64,000 nt of DNA from Edaphocola aurantiacus (GCF_019797745.1 NZ_VOSI01000001.1:928928-992927); one strand, 5' to 3'; counted from the stretch's first letter, positions 25,741 through 34,452 are shown. Notes: generated by a model not told the origin, from the letters alone. Numbers and translations are program-made.

Positions 25741-26412
25741 TTAAAGATTTGTATAGATGCGGTCATTACTTTCCCGCTTATGTATATGGCCCAGCACCTG
25801 GAAAATAAGCTTTATACGGTTGATGCTGATATGTACCGGTGGGTATTTAGACCTCCCATCTATGTATGTTGACTCATCCGTAGCATAGGCATAAAGATGG
25901 TCTTTATCTTCTGCTGGCTGCACGGTTCTCAATATCCGGTTGTCGCCATACCCGATTACATAATCTTCTCCCCATACCAGTTCATGCGGGTTTGTTTTTT
26001 TCCGCAGGATCAGTACACAACCCGGCTGATACTCCGTCATCCCTACGTTATGATATCGTATTGCAGCCGATGCAGCAGGAAACCAGTCTCCCGGATCAAT
26101 ATAGGCAGTTGTGTATATTTCATCGGAATCAGATACATCTCCAATAGAAGCCAGGTCATTAAATAAAGGAATCAGACTGGTTTTTCTACTATGCTCTTTA
26201 AGCATTGTACCTTTTCCTGTGAGGAGCCAGGAGGCATCGTATCCGGGATAATTTTCAACTATTCTGACCAGCCATTTACATTGAATATCGGTAGTTTTAG
26301 CCAGTGCACGGGACAAAACACCTTTACTTGCGCCTATTACCTGCTCTAATGCTGTAATAGTAATTCCCTCACTTTCAGCCAACTGGCTAATTCTAGTTAA
26401 AACCGTATCCAT
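25741..26412 (-). CDS. CI-like transcriptional regulator (HTH plus S24-like domain), paralog B
   Basis: A 223-residue paralog of the gene at 24925, aligned over its whole length without large gaps. The HTH part is almost identical (EGITITALEQVIGASKGVLSRAL, then a shared KWLVRI segment). The C-domain has YIDPGDWFPA and HNVGMTEYQPGCVLILRK; the residue that is Ser in paralog A is Gly here, so it cannot be a self-cleaving peptidase. The frame continues to a TTG at 26436, but ATG at 26412 aligns with the start of paralog A. The 69-base gap to the divergent small ORF contains the shared motif AGTTGTAAA-N4-GAAAC. Confidence 0.78.
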   Translation of the reverse strand: MDTVLTRISQLAESEGITITALEQVIGASKGVLSRALAKTTDIQCKWLVRIVENYPGYDASWLLTGKGTMLKEHSRKTSLIPLFNDLASIGDVSDSDEIYTTAYIDPGDWFPAASAAIRYHNVGMTEYQPGCVLILRKKTNPHELVWGEDYVIGYGDNRILRTVQPAEDKDHLYAYATDESTYIDGRSKYPPVHISINRIKLIFQVLGHIHKRESNDRIYTNL

Positions 26413-26470
26413 AATTGAAGAAAATTTTCCCCACAAAAATTGAATAAGCGAAAATTATCACCTATTTTGC

Positions 26471-26488
26471 AGTTGTAAATAATGAAAC
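26471..26488. promoter_or_regulatory. operator-like motif shared with regulator paralog A promoter
   Basis: AGTTGTAAA-TAAT-GAAAC here and AGTTGTAAA-CTGC-GAAAC at 25637-25654 share 14 fixed positions with the same 4-base spacing. Both lie upstream of a paralogous regulator. This copy overlaps the ATG (26482) of the divergent small ORF. A common operator is a reasonable inference. Confidence 0.5.
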
Positions 26489-26721
26489 AAACCGCACAAA
26501 TGAACAAATATACAAGAAAGTACGATGCGATCCAAGCTGAGTCTGTAAAATGGGTAGCCGCACATAAAGACATCTGTACCTCAGAACAATGGGTAAGAAG
26601 GGTATTAAAAGACCGCAATATAATCGGCGAAAAAGCAGACCAGATCAGGAAGCTTTACTTCTGGAAATACAACAAACTGCAAGAAGCTGCTGCAGAACAA
26701 CCAAAAGACGATGAAATATGA
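26482..26721 (+). CDS. small hypothetical protein, 79 residues
   Basis: Divergent from regulator paralog B. The protein is charged, helix-prone and without signal or membrane segment (TRKYDAIQAESVKWVAAHK, CTSEQWVRRVL, IRKLYFWKYNK, acidic tail AAAEQPKDDEI). Start may be 26482 or the second ATG at 26500. The intact stop and a strong terminator 7 bases later support a real gene. I do not recognise the family. Its position suggests control by the neighbouring CI-like proteins. Confidence 0.6.
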   Translation: MKQTAQMNKYTRKYDAIQAESVKWVAAHKDICTSEQWVRRVLKDRNIIGEKADQIRKLYFWKYNKLQEAAAEQPKDDEI

Positions 26722-26727
26722 TCATAT

Positions 26728-26762
26728 AACAAAGGCAGACAATTGTATTGCCTGCCTTTGTT
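26728..26762. terminator. bidirectional intrinsic terminator
   Basis: An 11-bp stem (26728-26738 with 26752-26762, core AAAGGCAG/CTGCCTTT) with a 13-base loop lies between the small ORF and the convergent PHP phosphatase gene. Confidence 0.88.
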
Positions 26763-26778
26763 CCTATTGAGATAAATT

Positions 26779-27516
26779 TTATATGGTAATATTCTGCCAG
26801 TTTGTTTGCTCCAGGCGTTTCACTATTTTCTGATCCAATTGCATAAAGGAAAGTCTTTTCAAATGTCTTTCATGATGCAGATCGGTACCGATAAAGGAAT
26901 ACATTCCTTCCTGCAGCATTTTTTCCGCAACTTCTTTTTCTTTTGATCCATAATAACCAGACAGAGACAATATATTTAATTGCAGTCCCACACCACGATC
27001 GAGATATTTAGTAAACACAGCTAACTTATCATCTACATAGTGGTATCGTTCCGGGTGCGCTAAAATAGCTTTATAGCCGGCCGCCTCGATATTGAAAAGC
27101 ACTTCTTCAATATCAAATGGCTCTGAGTAGAACGGTGTTTCGATCAGAATTTTATTTTCTGTTACCGTGAGCAGGTTACCCTCTTTAAGCACATTCAGAA
27201 AATTTTCATCAATCATATACTCCGCAGCATAGGAAAGAGAAATGTCAATGCCTGCGAGGGCCAATCCTTCTTTCAGGCGATCATAAGCTTGCGTAATAGT
27301 TGTACGATCGTTTTTGTGCAGCTCAGACATGATATGTGGTGTACCCATGAACTTTTTGATTCCACAAGCCATCATTCCTTTTATCAGTGACACCGCAGTA
27401 TCTACATCGGGAGCACCATCATCAATACCAGGTAAGATATGCGAGTGCATATCTTGTGTTACAATAGAGCCAATATCTATAGAGACCTTTTTATTTTTCT
27501 TAAAAATCGAAAACAT
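26779..27516 (-). CDS. PHP-type protein-tyrosine phosphatase (CpsB/YwqE-like)
   Basis: A 245-residue metal-dependent phosphatase of the polymerase-and-histidinol-phosphatase fold. Metal-binding motifs are DMHSHILPGIDDGA, the His of GTPHIMSELH, AHPERY and GTDLHHERH. Homologs (CpsB, YwqE) dephosphorylate the tyrosine-rich tail of bacterial tyrosine kinases that control polysaccharide export. The likely partner in this window is the Wzc-type kinase at 55250. It is a single gene at the left border of the polysaccharide locus, divergent from the pglE-like gene. Confidence 0.9.
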   Translation of the reverse strand: MFSIFKKNKKVSIDIGSIVTQDMHSHILPGIDDGAPDVDTAVSLIKGMMACGIKKFMGTPHIMSELHKNDRTTITQAYDRLKEGLALAGIDISLSYAAEYMIDENFLNVLKEGNLLTVTENKILIETPFYSEPFDIEEVLFNIEAAGYKAILAHPERYHYVDDKLAVFTKYLDRGVGLQLNILSLSGYYGSKEKEVAEKMLQEGMYSFIGTDLHHERHLKRLSFMQLDQKIVKRLEQTNWQNITI

Positions 27517-27607
27517 GCAATTCTAATTTATTTCTTAAACGCTTAATTCTCTTCATTATGCTCCTCAAGAAATCAGATAAAATATGGTCGAAGAAGGAGA
27601 TTATCAT

Positions 27608-27615
27608 TACATTTG
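27608..27615 (+). promoter_or_regulatory. -7 promoter box for the pglE-like operon
   Basis: TACATTTG, exact TAnnTTTG match, 52 bases before the ATG at 27668, in the divergent gap after the phosphatase gene. No -33 element seen. Confidence 0.4.
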
Positions 27616-27667
27616 CCCAACTTTCCGACGATATTCGGGAAGCAAAATTATTAAAAATCTATAAGTA

Positions 27668-28807
27668 ATGTCGGTTTCAACAAAAATTTGGCTTTCTTCA
27701 CCACATATGGGCGGTGGAGAGCAGAAGTACATTAAGGAAGCATTTGATACAAACTGGGTTGCCCCGCTTGGACCAAATGTAAACGGCTTCGAAGAAGACA
27801 TCCAGCACTACCTGGGACAAAATGTATCTGTATCAGCTTTAAGTTCAGGAACCGCAGCATTACACCTTGCTTTTTTATTGCTGGGTGTACAGCCCGGAGA
27901 TGAGATCATATGCCAGTCTATGACATTCTCTGCCTCTGCAAACCCTATCACTTACGTTGGTGCCACACCTATATTTGTTGATAGTGAGCCGGATACCTGG
28001 TGTATATGCCCGGTTGCTCTGGAGGCTGCAATAAAAGACAGATTAGCTAAAGGAAAAAATATAAAAGCGATCGTGCCGGTGCACCTTTATGGTATGCCTG
28101 CTAAAATGGATCTCATCCTGCAAATCGCGCAACAATACAATATACCGGTTGTTGAAGATGCAGCAGAATCACTGGGCTCTACCTATAAGGGGCAGCAATG
28201 CGGCACTTTCGGCCTGATGTCCTGCCTGTCTTTCAATGGTAATAAAATCATTACTACCTCTGGTGGGGGTGCTTTAGTAGCACAAACGGAAGCGCTGGCG
28301 CAGAAGGCAACCTTCCTGGCGACACAAGCCAGAGACAATGCACCACATTACCAGCATTCACATATTGGCTACAACTATCGAATGAGTAATATCGTAGCCG
28401 GAATCGGGAGAGGACAAATGGAAGTCCTGAACGATTGGATTGCCAAAAGAAGATCCAATTTTGACCGCTATTCGAATTACTTCAGCACAGTAGAAGGCGT
28501 GACAATGCACCAGGAACAACCTGACAGCTTCAGCAACAGATGGCTTACTGCCATTGTTATTGATCCGGCTAAGACTAATGGCTTAAGCAGAGAAACCCTC
28601 AGAGAGGCTTTGCTGACTAAAGACATTGAGAGCCGTCCTTTGTGGAAGCCGATGCACATGCAGCCAATATTTTCCCAGGCACCATATTATGGCGGGAAAG
28701 TAAGTGAGCAGTTATTTGAGCAGGGCTTATGCCTGCCATCTGGTTCTAACCTTACCGATGCCGATTTCGCCCGTATTTTTGACGTTTTTGATACTTGTTT
28801 CCGGTAG
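27668..28807 (+). CDS. PglE-like sugar aminotransferase (DegT/DnrJ/EryC1/StrS)
   Basis: A 379-residue PLP enzyme. The start IWLSSPHMGGGEQKYI followed by NWVAPLGPNVNGFE closely follows Campylobacter PglE, which aminates UDP-4-keto-6-deoxy-GlcNAc at C4 on the way to bacillosamine. The PLP Lys lies in SFNGNKIITTSGGG, and VPVHLYGMPAKMD and EDAAESLGS are standard family segments. A PglD-like acetyltransferase (33826) and a PglC-like transferase (34453) lie 6 kb away, but no PglF-type dehydratase is in the window. First gene of a plus-strand block. Confidence 0.87.
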   Translation: MSVSTKIWLSSPHMGGGEQKYIKEAFDTNWVAPLGPNVNGFEEDIQHYLGQNVSVSALSSGTAALHLAFLLLGVQPGDEIICQSMTFSASANPITYVGATPIFVDSEPDTWCICPVALEAAIKDRLAKGKNIKAIVPVHLYGMPAKMDLILQIAQQYNIPVVEDAAESLGSTYKGQQCGTFGLMSCLSFNGNKIITTSGGGALVAQTEALAQKATFLATQARDNAPHYQHSHIGYNYRMSNIVAGIGRGQMEVLNDWIAKRRSNFDRYSNYFSTVEGVTMHQEQPDSFSNRWLTAIVIDPAKTNGLSRETLREALLTKDIESRPLWKPMHMQPIFSQAPYYGGKVSEQLFEQGLCLPSGSNLTDADFARIFDVFDTCFR

Positions 28808-28884
28808 ATTAGCGTTGTATAGCTAAAGACCGGCCGGCCCTTATGTATTTCCATCTTCAAAAATCAGAAAGTATAGAGTCATAG

Positions 28885-29829
28885 ATGTTTTACCTGCAGT
28901 ACGGCGTTGCCTTATTTTGTTTAATGCTGTTATACATATTTATTGCCAAGCGCTTTAATATTGTAGACATTCCTAACCTCAGATCTTCGCACAATCATAT
29001 TATTGTACGTGGAGCGGGAGTCGTATTTCCGCTTTCGCTGATTGTGTATACAATTACTTTTTCCCAGTATTACCCCCATTTTATTTATGTATTTGCCGGG
29101 GCCATGCTCATCTCGTTCATTAGTTTTATTGACGATATACGCAGCCTGCCGGTATATGTACGTTTGCCGATCCATGTCATCTCGGTACTGATGCTGATGC
29201 ATGGTTTCAGTGTATTCGAGCACTGGCCATTATGGTTCTCTACCAGCTTACTGTTTATTATGCTGGGAATCATAAATGCCTATAATTTTATGGATGGCAT
29301 TAATGGCATGACAGCACTCTACAGTCTGATCTCTTTCTCCTCTTTCTGGTTTGTGATCAAATATGCAGAGCATATGGAAAGCACAGCCTTTGTAAACTAT
29401 GGTATTGTTTCCTGTATCGTTTTCCTGTTTTTCAATTTCCGTAAAAGAGCCATCTGTTTTCTGGGCGATGTCGGGTCTATAGGTCTGGGATTCTGGACCG
29501 TTGCCGCCTTATGTTATATCATTTTTCTCCAGCATCATTTCGAATATATTTTATTCCTTTCTGTATACGGAATCGATACCGGTTATACGATCCTGGAAAG
29601 ATTGCGTAAAAGAGAAAACATCTTCAAACCCCACCGCCAACACTTATACCAGCGACTGGCAAATGAGGGGAAGCAGAGTCATCTGGTCATCTCTACCATT
29701 TATGCCTCTGTACAGCTTGCCGTTAATGCTGTGGTTGTCTTTACCACCTGGAATATCATCATAACCGGACTGATTATCATGATACCTTTAAGTATTACAT
29801 ACTTCTGGCTTAAGCGCAAATATTTGTAG
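28885..29829 (+). CDS. WecA/WbpL-like undecaprenyl-phosphate sugar-1-phosphate transferase
   Basis: A 314-residue polytopic membrane protein with about ten hydrophobic segments. It has the motifs of the MraY/WecA family: FIDDIRSLP, NAYNFMDGINGM (catalytic Asp), CFLGDVGS, and the cytoplasmic HRQHLYQRL His-box, most like WbpL. It would start a lipid-linked glycan by moving a GlcNAc-, FucNAc- or QuiNAc-1-phosphate to undecaprenyl phosphate. The neighbouring SDR (30687) resembles enzymes making UDP-QuiNAc or -FucNAc, a common pairing. Confidence 0.9.
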   Translation: MFYLQYGVALFCLMLLYIFIAKRFNIVDIPNLRSSHNHIIVRGAGVVFPLSLIVYTITFSQYYPHFIYVFAGAMLISFISFIDDIRSLPVYVRLPIHVISVLMLMHGFSVFEHWPLWFSTSLLFIMLGIINAYNFMDGINGMTALYSLISFSSFWFVIKYAEHMESTAFVNYGIVSCIVFLFFNFRKRAICFLGDVGSIGLGFWTVAALCYIIFLQHHFEYILFLSVYGIDTGYTILERLRKRENIFKPHRQHLYQRLANEGKQSHLVISTIYASVQLAVNAVVVFTTWNIIITGLIIMIPLSITYFWLKRKYL

Positions 29830-29849
29830 TTTAATTGTATTTTTACGGA

Positions 29850-30683
29850 ATGACACTTCCGGTACTTTCCTGCAGCATTGTGCTGTATAATAACAGTATG
29901 GATATGCTGGCCCAGGCTATCGGCAGCGTATTGCAGTGCCCGCTGGTGCAGCATTTATACCTTGTAGACAATTCCCCTCAACCGCTGTTTTCCGAACCGT
30001 TTGAAGATAACCGGATCGAATATATTTTCACCAATAACAACAGAGGTTATGGTGCCGGTCACAATATCGCTCTTCAAAAAAGTATGGAGGCTCAGACTCC
30101 GTACCACCTGGTGCTGAACCCTGATGTATATTTCGATGCAGGCACACTGGAAGTATTACTGAGCTACCTTGCTGCCCATCCTAAAGTAGGTAACATTATG
30201 CCGAAGGTTTTGTATCCGGATGGTAGTCTGCAGTATTTATGCAAACTGCTTCCTACTCCATATGACTGGATCGGCCGCCGTTTCAATCCTTTTAAATCTA
30301 TGGTTGCGAAACGCAATCAATTATTCGAACTGAAATTTACGGGCTACAAGGATATTATGGAGGTACCCTACCTGTCTGGCTGCTTTATGTTATTAAATAT
30401 TACTGCTCTCCGGGATACGGGCTTATTTGACGAGCGTATATTTATGTACGGAGAAGAGACGGACCTCTGCCGGAGGTTAATCAAGGCTGGCTACCAGACT
30501 ATATTTCACCCCGGTGCTACTATATATCATGCCTTTGCCAAAGGCTCTCACCGTTCCCGAAAACTTACCCGGATCGGTATGCAGTCGGCAGTATACTATT
30601 TTAATAAATGGGGCTGGTTCCTGGATAAGGAACGTCGTACAATCAATCAAAGAACATTATCCCTACTAGGATATAAGCCATAA
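29850..30683 (+). CDS. GT2 glycosyltransferase (rhamnosyltransferase-like)
   Basis: A 277-residue GT-A fold transferase. LSCSIVLYNNSMDML and DNSPQPL lead to LNPDVYFDAG, where the DxD-like acidic motif should lie. EVPYLSGCFMLLNITALRDTGLFDERIFMYGEETDLCRR is the typical second half. The open frame begins with TTG at 29835, but ATG at 29850 gives the family start. No membrane segment; peripheral at the inner membrane. It shares the plus-strand block with the WecA-like gene (20-base gap) and probably adds the second sugar. Confidence 0.87.
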   Translation: MTLPVLSCSIVLYNNSMDMLAQAIGSVLQCPLVQHLYLVDNSPQPLFSEPFEDNRIEYIFTNNNRGYGAGHNIALQKSMEAQTPYHLVLNPDVYFDAGTLEVLLSYLAAHPKVGNIMPKVLYPDGSLQYLCKLLPTPYDWIGRRFNPFKSMVAKRNQLFELKFTGYKDIMEVPYLSGCFMLLNITALRDTGLFDERIFMYGEETDLCRRLIKAGYQTIFHPGATIYHAFAKGSHRSRKLTRIGMQSAVYYFNKWGWFLDKERRTINQRTLSLLGYKP

Positions 30684-30686
30684 ATT

Positions 30687-31568
30687 ATGATACTGGTTAC
30701 CGGAGCAAACGGTTTTTTAGGAAAGCATATCTGCCAGGCAATACCTGCTGCGGAGCTATGTACTTTATCCCGTACTGATGCCCGTATGGCTATTGATATC
30801 AGTAAGCCTTTCTTACTACCGGATGAACAGATCTCGACTATCATACATGCTGCGGGGAAAGCGCATAGCATTCCCAAAACGGAAACCGAAGAACAGGAAT
30901 TTTACAAGGTAAACGCAGAGGGAACGAAGCATTTATTACAAGCACTGGAACAGTTAAGTACACTACCGAAAGCATTTGTACTGATCAGTACTGTTGCGGT
31001 ATACGGCCTTGAACAGGGTATAAATATTTCTGAAGACACTCCATTACAAGCCACCAGTGCTTACGGTAAGAGCAAGGTAATGGCCGAGACTATGGTACAA
31101 CAATGGTGCATGAAGCATTATGTACGCTGCACGATCCTGCGTCTGCCGCTTCTTGCGGGAAATAATGCTCCCGGCAATCTTGGTAAAATGCAGGAAGCAA
31201 TAAAGAAAGGACGGTATTATAATATCGCCGGAGGCAGGGCTCATAAAAGCATGGTGCTGGCAAGTGATGTTGCTAATGCGATTAAACCCTTATCTGCCAT
31301 TGGTGGCATCTATCACCTTACTGACGGACAGCACCCTACTTTTGCGGCACTAAGCCAGGCTATGGCTGCAAAAGCGGGCAAAAAGCCTCCATTAAGTATT
31401 CCATATATACTGGCACGACTGGCGGCAACCTTAGGCACTTTTATGCCCGGATTCCCGTTTAACCGGTCTACCCTTGATAAGATGACTGCCGATCTTACTT
31501 TTAATGATGATAAAGCAAGAAGTACCGGGGTATGGGCACCGCAATCTGTACTGGACTTTTACCGGTAA
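30687..31568 (+). CDS. NAD-dependent epimerase/dehydratase (4-reductase type)
   Basis: A 293-residue extended SDR. TGANGFLGKHI binds the dinucleotide and the catalytic Tyr-Lys pair lies in SAYGKSK. It resembles the WbpV/WreQ group that reduces UDP-4-keto sugars to UDP-D-FucNAc or QuiNAc, which agrees with the WbpL-like transferase next door. Substrate unproven. It starts 3 bases after the GT2 stop, so translation is probably coupled. Confidence 0.82.
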   Translation: MILVTGANGFLGKHICQAIPAAELCTLSRTDARMAIDISKPFLLPDEQISTIIHAAGKAHSIPKTETEEQEFYKVNAEGTKHLLQALEQLSTLPKAFVLISTVAVYGLEQGINISEDTPLQATSAYGKSKVMAETMVQQWCMKHYVRCTILRLPLLAGNNAPGNLGKMQEAIKKGRYYNIAGGRAHKSMVLASDVANAIKPLSAIGGIYHLTDGQHPTFAALSQAMAAKAGKKPPLSIPYILARLAATLGTFMPGFPFNRSTLDKMTADLTFNDDKARSTGVWAPQSVLDFYR

Positions 31569-31592
31569 GCAGTATATCTGAAACATCTATAG

Positions 31593-31600
31593 TACTTTTG
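31593..31600 (+). promoter_or_regulatory. -7 promoter box for lpxB
   Basis: TACTTTTG, exact match, 19 bases before the ATG, leaving a leader of about 13 bases. It may let lpxB be expressed apart from the polysaccharide block. Confidence 0.42.
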
Positions 31601-31619
31601 CACAAATCTTTTACGGATT

Positions 31620-32729
31620 ATGAAATACTACATCATTGCCGGTGAGGCAAGTGGCGATCTGCATGGCAGTAATATGATCAGGGCACTGAAACAAACAGAC
31701 CATGAAGCGGATATCCGCTGCTGGGGCGGCGACATGATGCAGGCTGCAGGTGGTCATGTAGTAAAACATTACAGGGACCTGGCCTTTATGGGCTTTGTTG
31801 AAGTGGTAAAACACTTAGGAACGATACTGGGTAATATCAAATTGTGCAAGAAAGATATTGCAGACTTTAATCCAGACGTGGTCGTATTCATAGATTACCC
31901 GGGATTCAATATGCGCATTGCTCAATGGGCAAAATTACAGGGTTACAAAACGGCTTATTATATCTCCCCTACAGTCTGGGCATGGAAAGAAAAGCGGGTG
32001 CACCACATCAATAAATATGTAGATGAGATGATGGTTATCCTCCCTTTTGAAAAGGCTTATTATGATAAGTATGGATACCGTGTCCGCTATGTAGGACATC
32101 CTTTAATGGAGGTGATCAATGCGGAAGAAAACAAACCTTCCTCTCTGGATAAAAAAGACAAAAAAATAATCGCATTACTTCCGGGAAGCCGTACCCAGGA
32201 AATCAGGAAGCTATTACCTGTCATGTTGGAATGTGCACAGCGCTACCCGGAATATGAGTGCATTATTGCACAGGCTCCGGCACAGGATGCTGCATTATAC
32301 CAGGAATTTATCGGCAACAATCCTTCTGTACGTTTAGTACAGCATAAAACATATGATATCCTGAAAATAGCAGATGCTGCAATTGTAACCAGCGGCACGG
32401 CAACGCTGGAGACGGCATTGCTGGAAGTGCCGCAGGTAGTAGTGTATAAGATCAATCCGATAACCTATAACCTGGCGAAGAGACTGGTAAAAGTGAAATA
32501 CATTTCACTGGTGAACCTGATTCTCGATCGCCCTGCAGTACGCGAACTGATCCAGGACGACTATACCGTGCCCAATTTACAGCAGGCACTGGAATCTATT
32601 TTATATAATAATGACGCTATTTCGGAGATGAAAGCGGCTTATAAAACCTTGAAGCAAATGCTCCAGGCTGATCATATGGCATCTGAGCTGGTGGCGGCTA
32701 CGATATACAAACTGGCATCAGGTCATTAA
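31620..32729 (+). CDS. lpxB: lipid-A-disaccharide synthase
   Basis: A GT19 transferase that joins UDP-2,3-diacylglucosamine and lipid X to make the lipid A disaccharide at the inner membrane. Its 369 residues carry [16 protein letters not shown] at the start, [24 protein letters not shown] and LPGSRTQEI, then [19 protein letters not shown] near the active site. Normal length. It is the last gene of the plus-strand block and may have its own promoter. A strong hairpin follows. Confidence 0.97.
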   Translation: MKYYIIAGEASGDLHGSNMIRALKQTDHEADIRCWGGDMMQAAGGHVVKHYRDLAFMGFVEVVKHLGTILGNIKLCKKDIADFNPDVVVFIDYPGFNMRIAQWAKLQGYKTAYYISPTVWAWKEKRVHHINKYVDEMMVILPFEKAYYDKYGYRVRYVGHPLMEVINAEENKPSSLDKKDKKIIALLPGSRTQEIRKLLPVMLECAQRYPEYECIIAQAPAQDAALYQEFIGNNPSVRLVQHKTYDILKIADAAIVTSGTATLETALLEVPQVVVYKINPITYNLAKRLVKVKYISLVNLILDRPAVRELIQDDYTVPNLQQALESILYNNDAISEMKAAYKTLKQMLQADHMASELVAATIYKLASGH

Positions 32730-32736
32730 GCCAGGC

Positions 32737-32786
32737 ATAAAATACAAGAGCGGGCGTGTACAAACACGCCCGCTCTTGTATTTTAT
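32737..32786. terminator. bidirectional intrinsic terminator
   Basis: A perfect 23-bp inverted repeat (32737-32759 with 32764-32786) and 4-base loop, with a GC-rich centre and A/T ends, separates lpxB from the convergent isomerase gene. Confidence 0.95.
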
Positions 32787-32796
32787 ATTTTCTATA

Positions 32797-33795
32797 TTAT
32801 TCGCAAAGCGATTTTTTAAGATAGTCAATCACCTTAACTTCCACAGCATCTACATGTCTATGTTCAGACAGGTACCAGCTGCTCCAGTCACCTAAGAGGA
32901 TCAGATAGAGCACTTTTTCAAAATAGGTATTTCCTTTTGCATAAACATCTATTACAACAGAAGTATGCTGTTCGATGATGCTTTTATTGATCTGAAATCT
33001 TTTTATGATACGCTCATACTCATCACCGCTATGGAGAAACAAAACAGCCAGTTGCTCATTCTGATCTCTCCATCCTACCAATTCATTATGATTCATCTCT
33101 GGAATTACTCTTTCCCAGCCAAGGATTTTACTATTTTCGTTAAACTGCTGGCGCCAGCGTGTCGCTACACTAGCAATATGCTGGTCCACATAAATGACAG
33201 GCATTCTGTTATCGATACGAGCAACAATATCTCTTGCTTCCGCTTTGATTGCTTCGTGTGTTTGCTCCAGTAAAGCAACAGCAGCATGCAGTTCATTTAC
33301 AAACTCATCTCCGATAATGCCATAATGCTTCAGTACAAATAAGATCTGTACAAAAGAGTAGCCGACGCATGCTCTGGGAGGCATAGCACCTGGTATTTGC
33401 AGCAGGTCTACGTCTTTCTGTGCAGCAGCAATACCAAGTTTACCACCGGAAGTGATACAAACCAGCTGAGCATTACGCTTACTGGCCTCTTCAAAGATAT
33501 ATAAGGTTTCCTCTGTATTACCCGAATAAGAACAGGCAATCACCAACGTATCCTGGTCTACAAAACCGGGCAGGAAATAATCCTTGCAAGTCAGCACAGG
33601 TACACTTATTTTTTTATCTATATAATTGGTAACAATCTCCGCACCGATACCACTACCACCCAAGCCGGCCAGTAGTATATTTTTCACAGCAGTAGGTTTA
33701 TGCTTGAACGTATAATCTGCTCCGACCTGCAATCCCCCCGTAATATGCTGAGGAAATTCCTCAATATATTCTCTCATGGTTCTATACTCACTCAT
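32797..33795 (-). CDS. bifunctional phosphoglucose/phosphomannose isomerase
   Basis: A 332-residue protein with two SIS domains. LAGLGGSGIGAEIV and ACSYSGNTEETL bind the sugar phosphate, and PPRACVGYSFVQ matches the archaeal/Bacteroidota bifunctional PGI/PMI family. It converts fructose 6-phosphate into glucose 6-phosphate or mannose 6-phosphate, feeding precursor supply for NDP-sugars. It is the last gene of the minus-strand block, 30 bases after the PglD-like gene, so it may be co-expressed with the glycan genes. Confidence 0.88.
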   Translation of the reverse strand: MSEYRTMREYIEEFPQHITGGLQVGADYTFKHKPTAVKNILLAGLGGSGIGAEIVTNYIDKKISVPVLTCKDYFLPGFVDQDTLVIACSYSGNTEETLYIFEEASKRNAQLVCITSGGKLGIAAAQKDVDLLQIPGAMPPRACVGYSFVQILFVLKHYGIIGDEFVNELHAAVALLEQTHEAIKAEARDIVARIDNRMPVIYVDQHIASVATRWRQQFNENSKILGWERVIPEMNHNELVGWRDQNEQLAVLFLHSGDEYERIIKRFQINKSIIEQHTSVVIDVYAKGNTYFEKVLYLILLGDWSSWYLSEHRHVDAVEVKVIDYLKKSLCE

Positions 33796-33825
33796 GTAGA
33801 TGATAGTATTTTTTTCTAATAGTTT

Positions 33826-34452
33826 TTAAATAGTTTTTTGTTTTGCAGGATTGCCCATAACGGTGGCCCCTTCCGGAACATCTTTAATGACTACCGCTCC
33901 GGCTCCTACTATGGCCCAGGCTCCGATATAGATACCCTGCTTTATCGTTGCACCGGCTCCGATATGCGCCCCTTCGCCCACTGTCACATTACCACACAAT
34001 GTCGCATTTGGTGCTATATGTACGTAATCATGAATGATACAATCATGATCTACGGAAGCATGCGTGTTGATGATCACATGCTTACCGATATTTGACTTGG
34101 CATTGATTACAGCACCGGCAACCACAACAGTCCCTTCACCGATCTTGGCTTTAGGAGAAATAATTGCTCTGGGATGCACTCCCATACCAAATGTATATTT
34201 CGCAAGCGTCTCTTCAGCTATTTTTTTCCGGATTACATTACTCCCTATAGAAATAATATAGTTTGGCGACACGGATTCGATCGAGATATCTGCTAATGCT
34301 TCTACCGAAGGTCGTACCCTCAATTGATCAAAAATAATCAAATTCGGATTATCATCTATAAAAAAAAGGATATCCTTTCCTTCCTGCTCTAAAATATCCA
34401 GGATAACACTGCCATGTCCGCTGGCTCCATATAGAATATACGCCTGTCCCAT
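33826..34452 (-). CDS. PglD/NeuD-like sugar acetyltransferase
   Basis: A 208-residue acetyl-CoA-dependent enzyme. A Rossmann-type N-domain (YILYGASGHGSVILDILE, FFIDDNPNL) precedes a left-handed beta-helix (about 95-205) with VINTHASVDHDCIIHDYVHIAPNA, where the catalytic His lies. PglD acetylates the 4-amino group of UDP-diNAcBac precursors. It abuts the PglC-like gene (stop TAA directly followed by ATG), an arrangement seen in pgl-type clusters. Confidence 0.88.
   Translation of the reverse strand: MGQAYILYGASGHGSVILDILEQEGKDILFFIDDNPNLIIFDQLRVRPSVEALADISIESVSPNYIISIGSNVIRKKIAEETLAKYTFGMGVHPRAIISPKAKIGEGTVVVAGAVINAKSNIGKHVIINTHASVDHDCIIHDYVHIAPNATLCGNVTVGEGAHIGAGATIKQGIYIGAWAIVGAGAVVIKDVPEGATVMGNPAKQKTI

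Noticed and set aside
24925-26721. CI-like regulators as evidence of a prophage
   Set aside because: No integrase, structural, replication or lysis gene and no attachment-site repeats were seen on either side; the neighbours are chromosomal.
28830-28850. GC-rich palindrome GGCCGGCC downstream of the PglE-like gene as terminator
   Set aside because: The pairing core is only 8 bases with no loop and no T run follows, so I do not call it a terminator.
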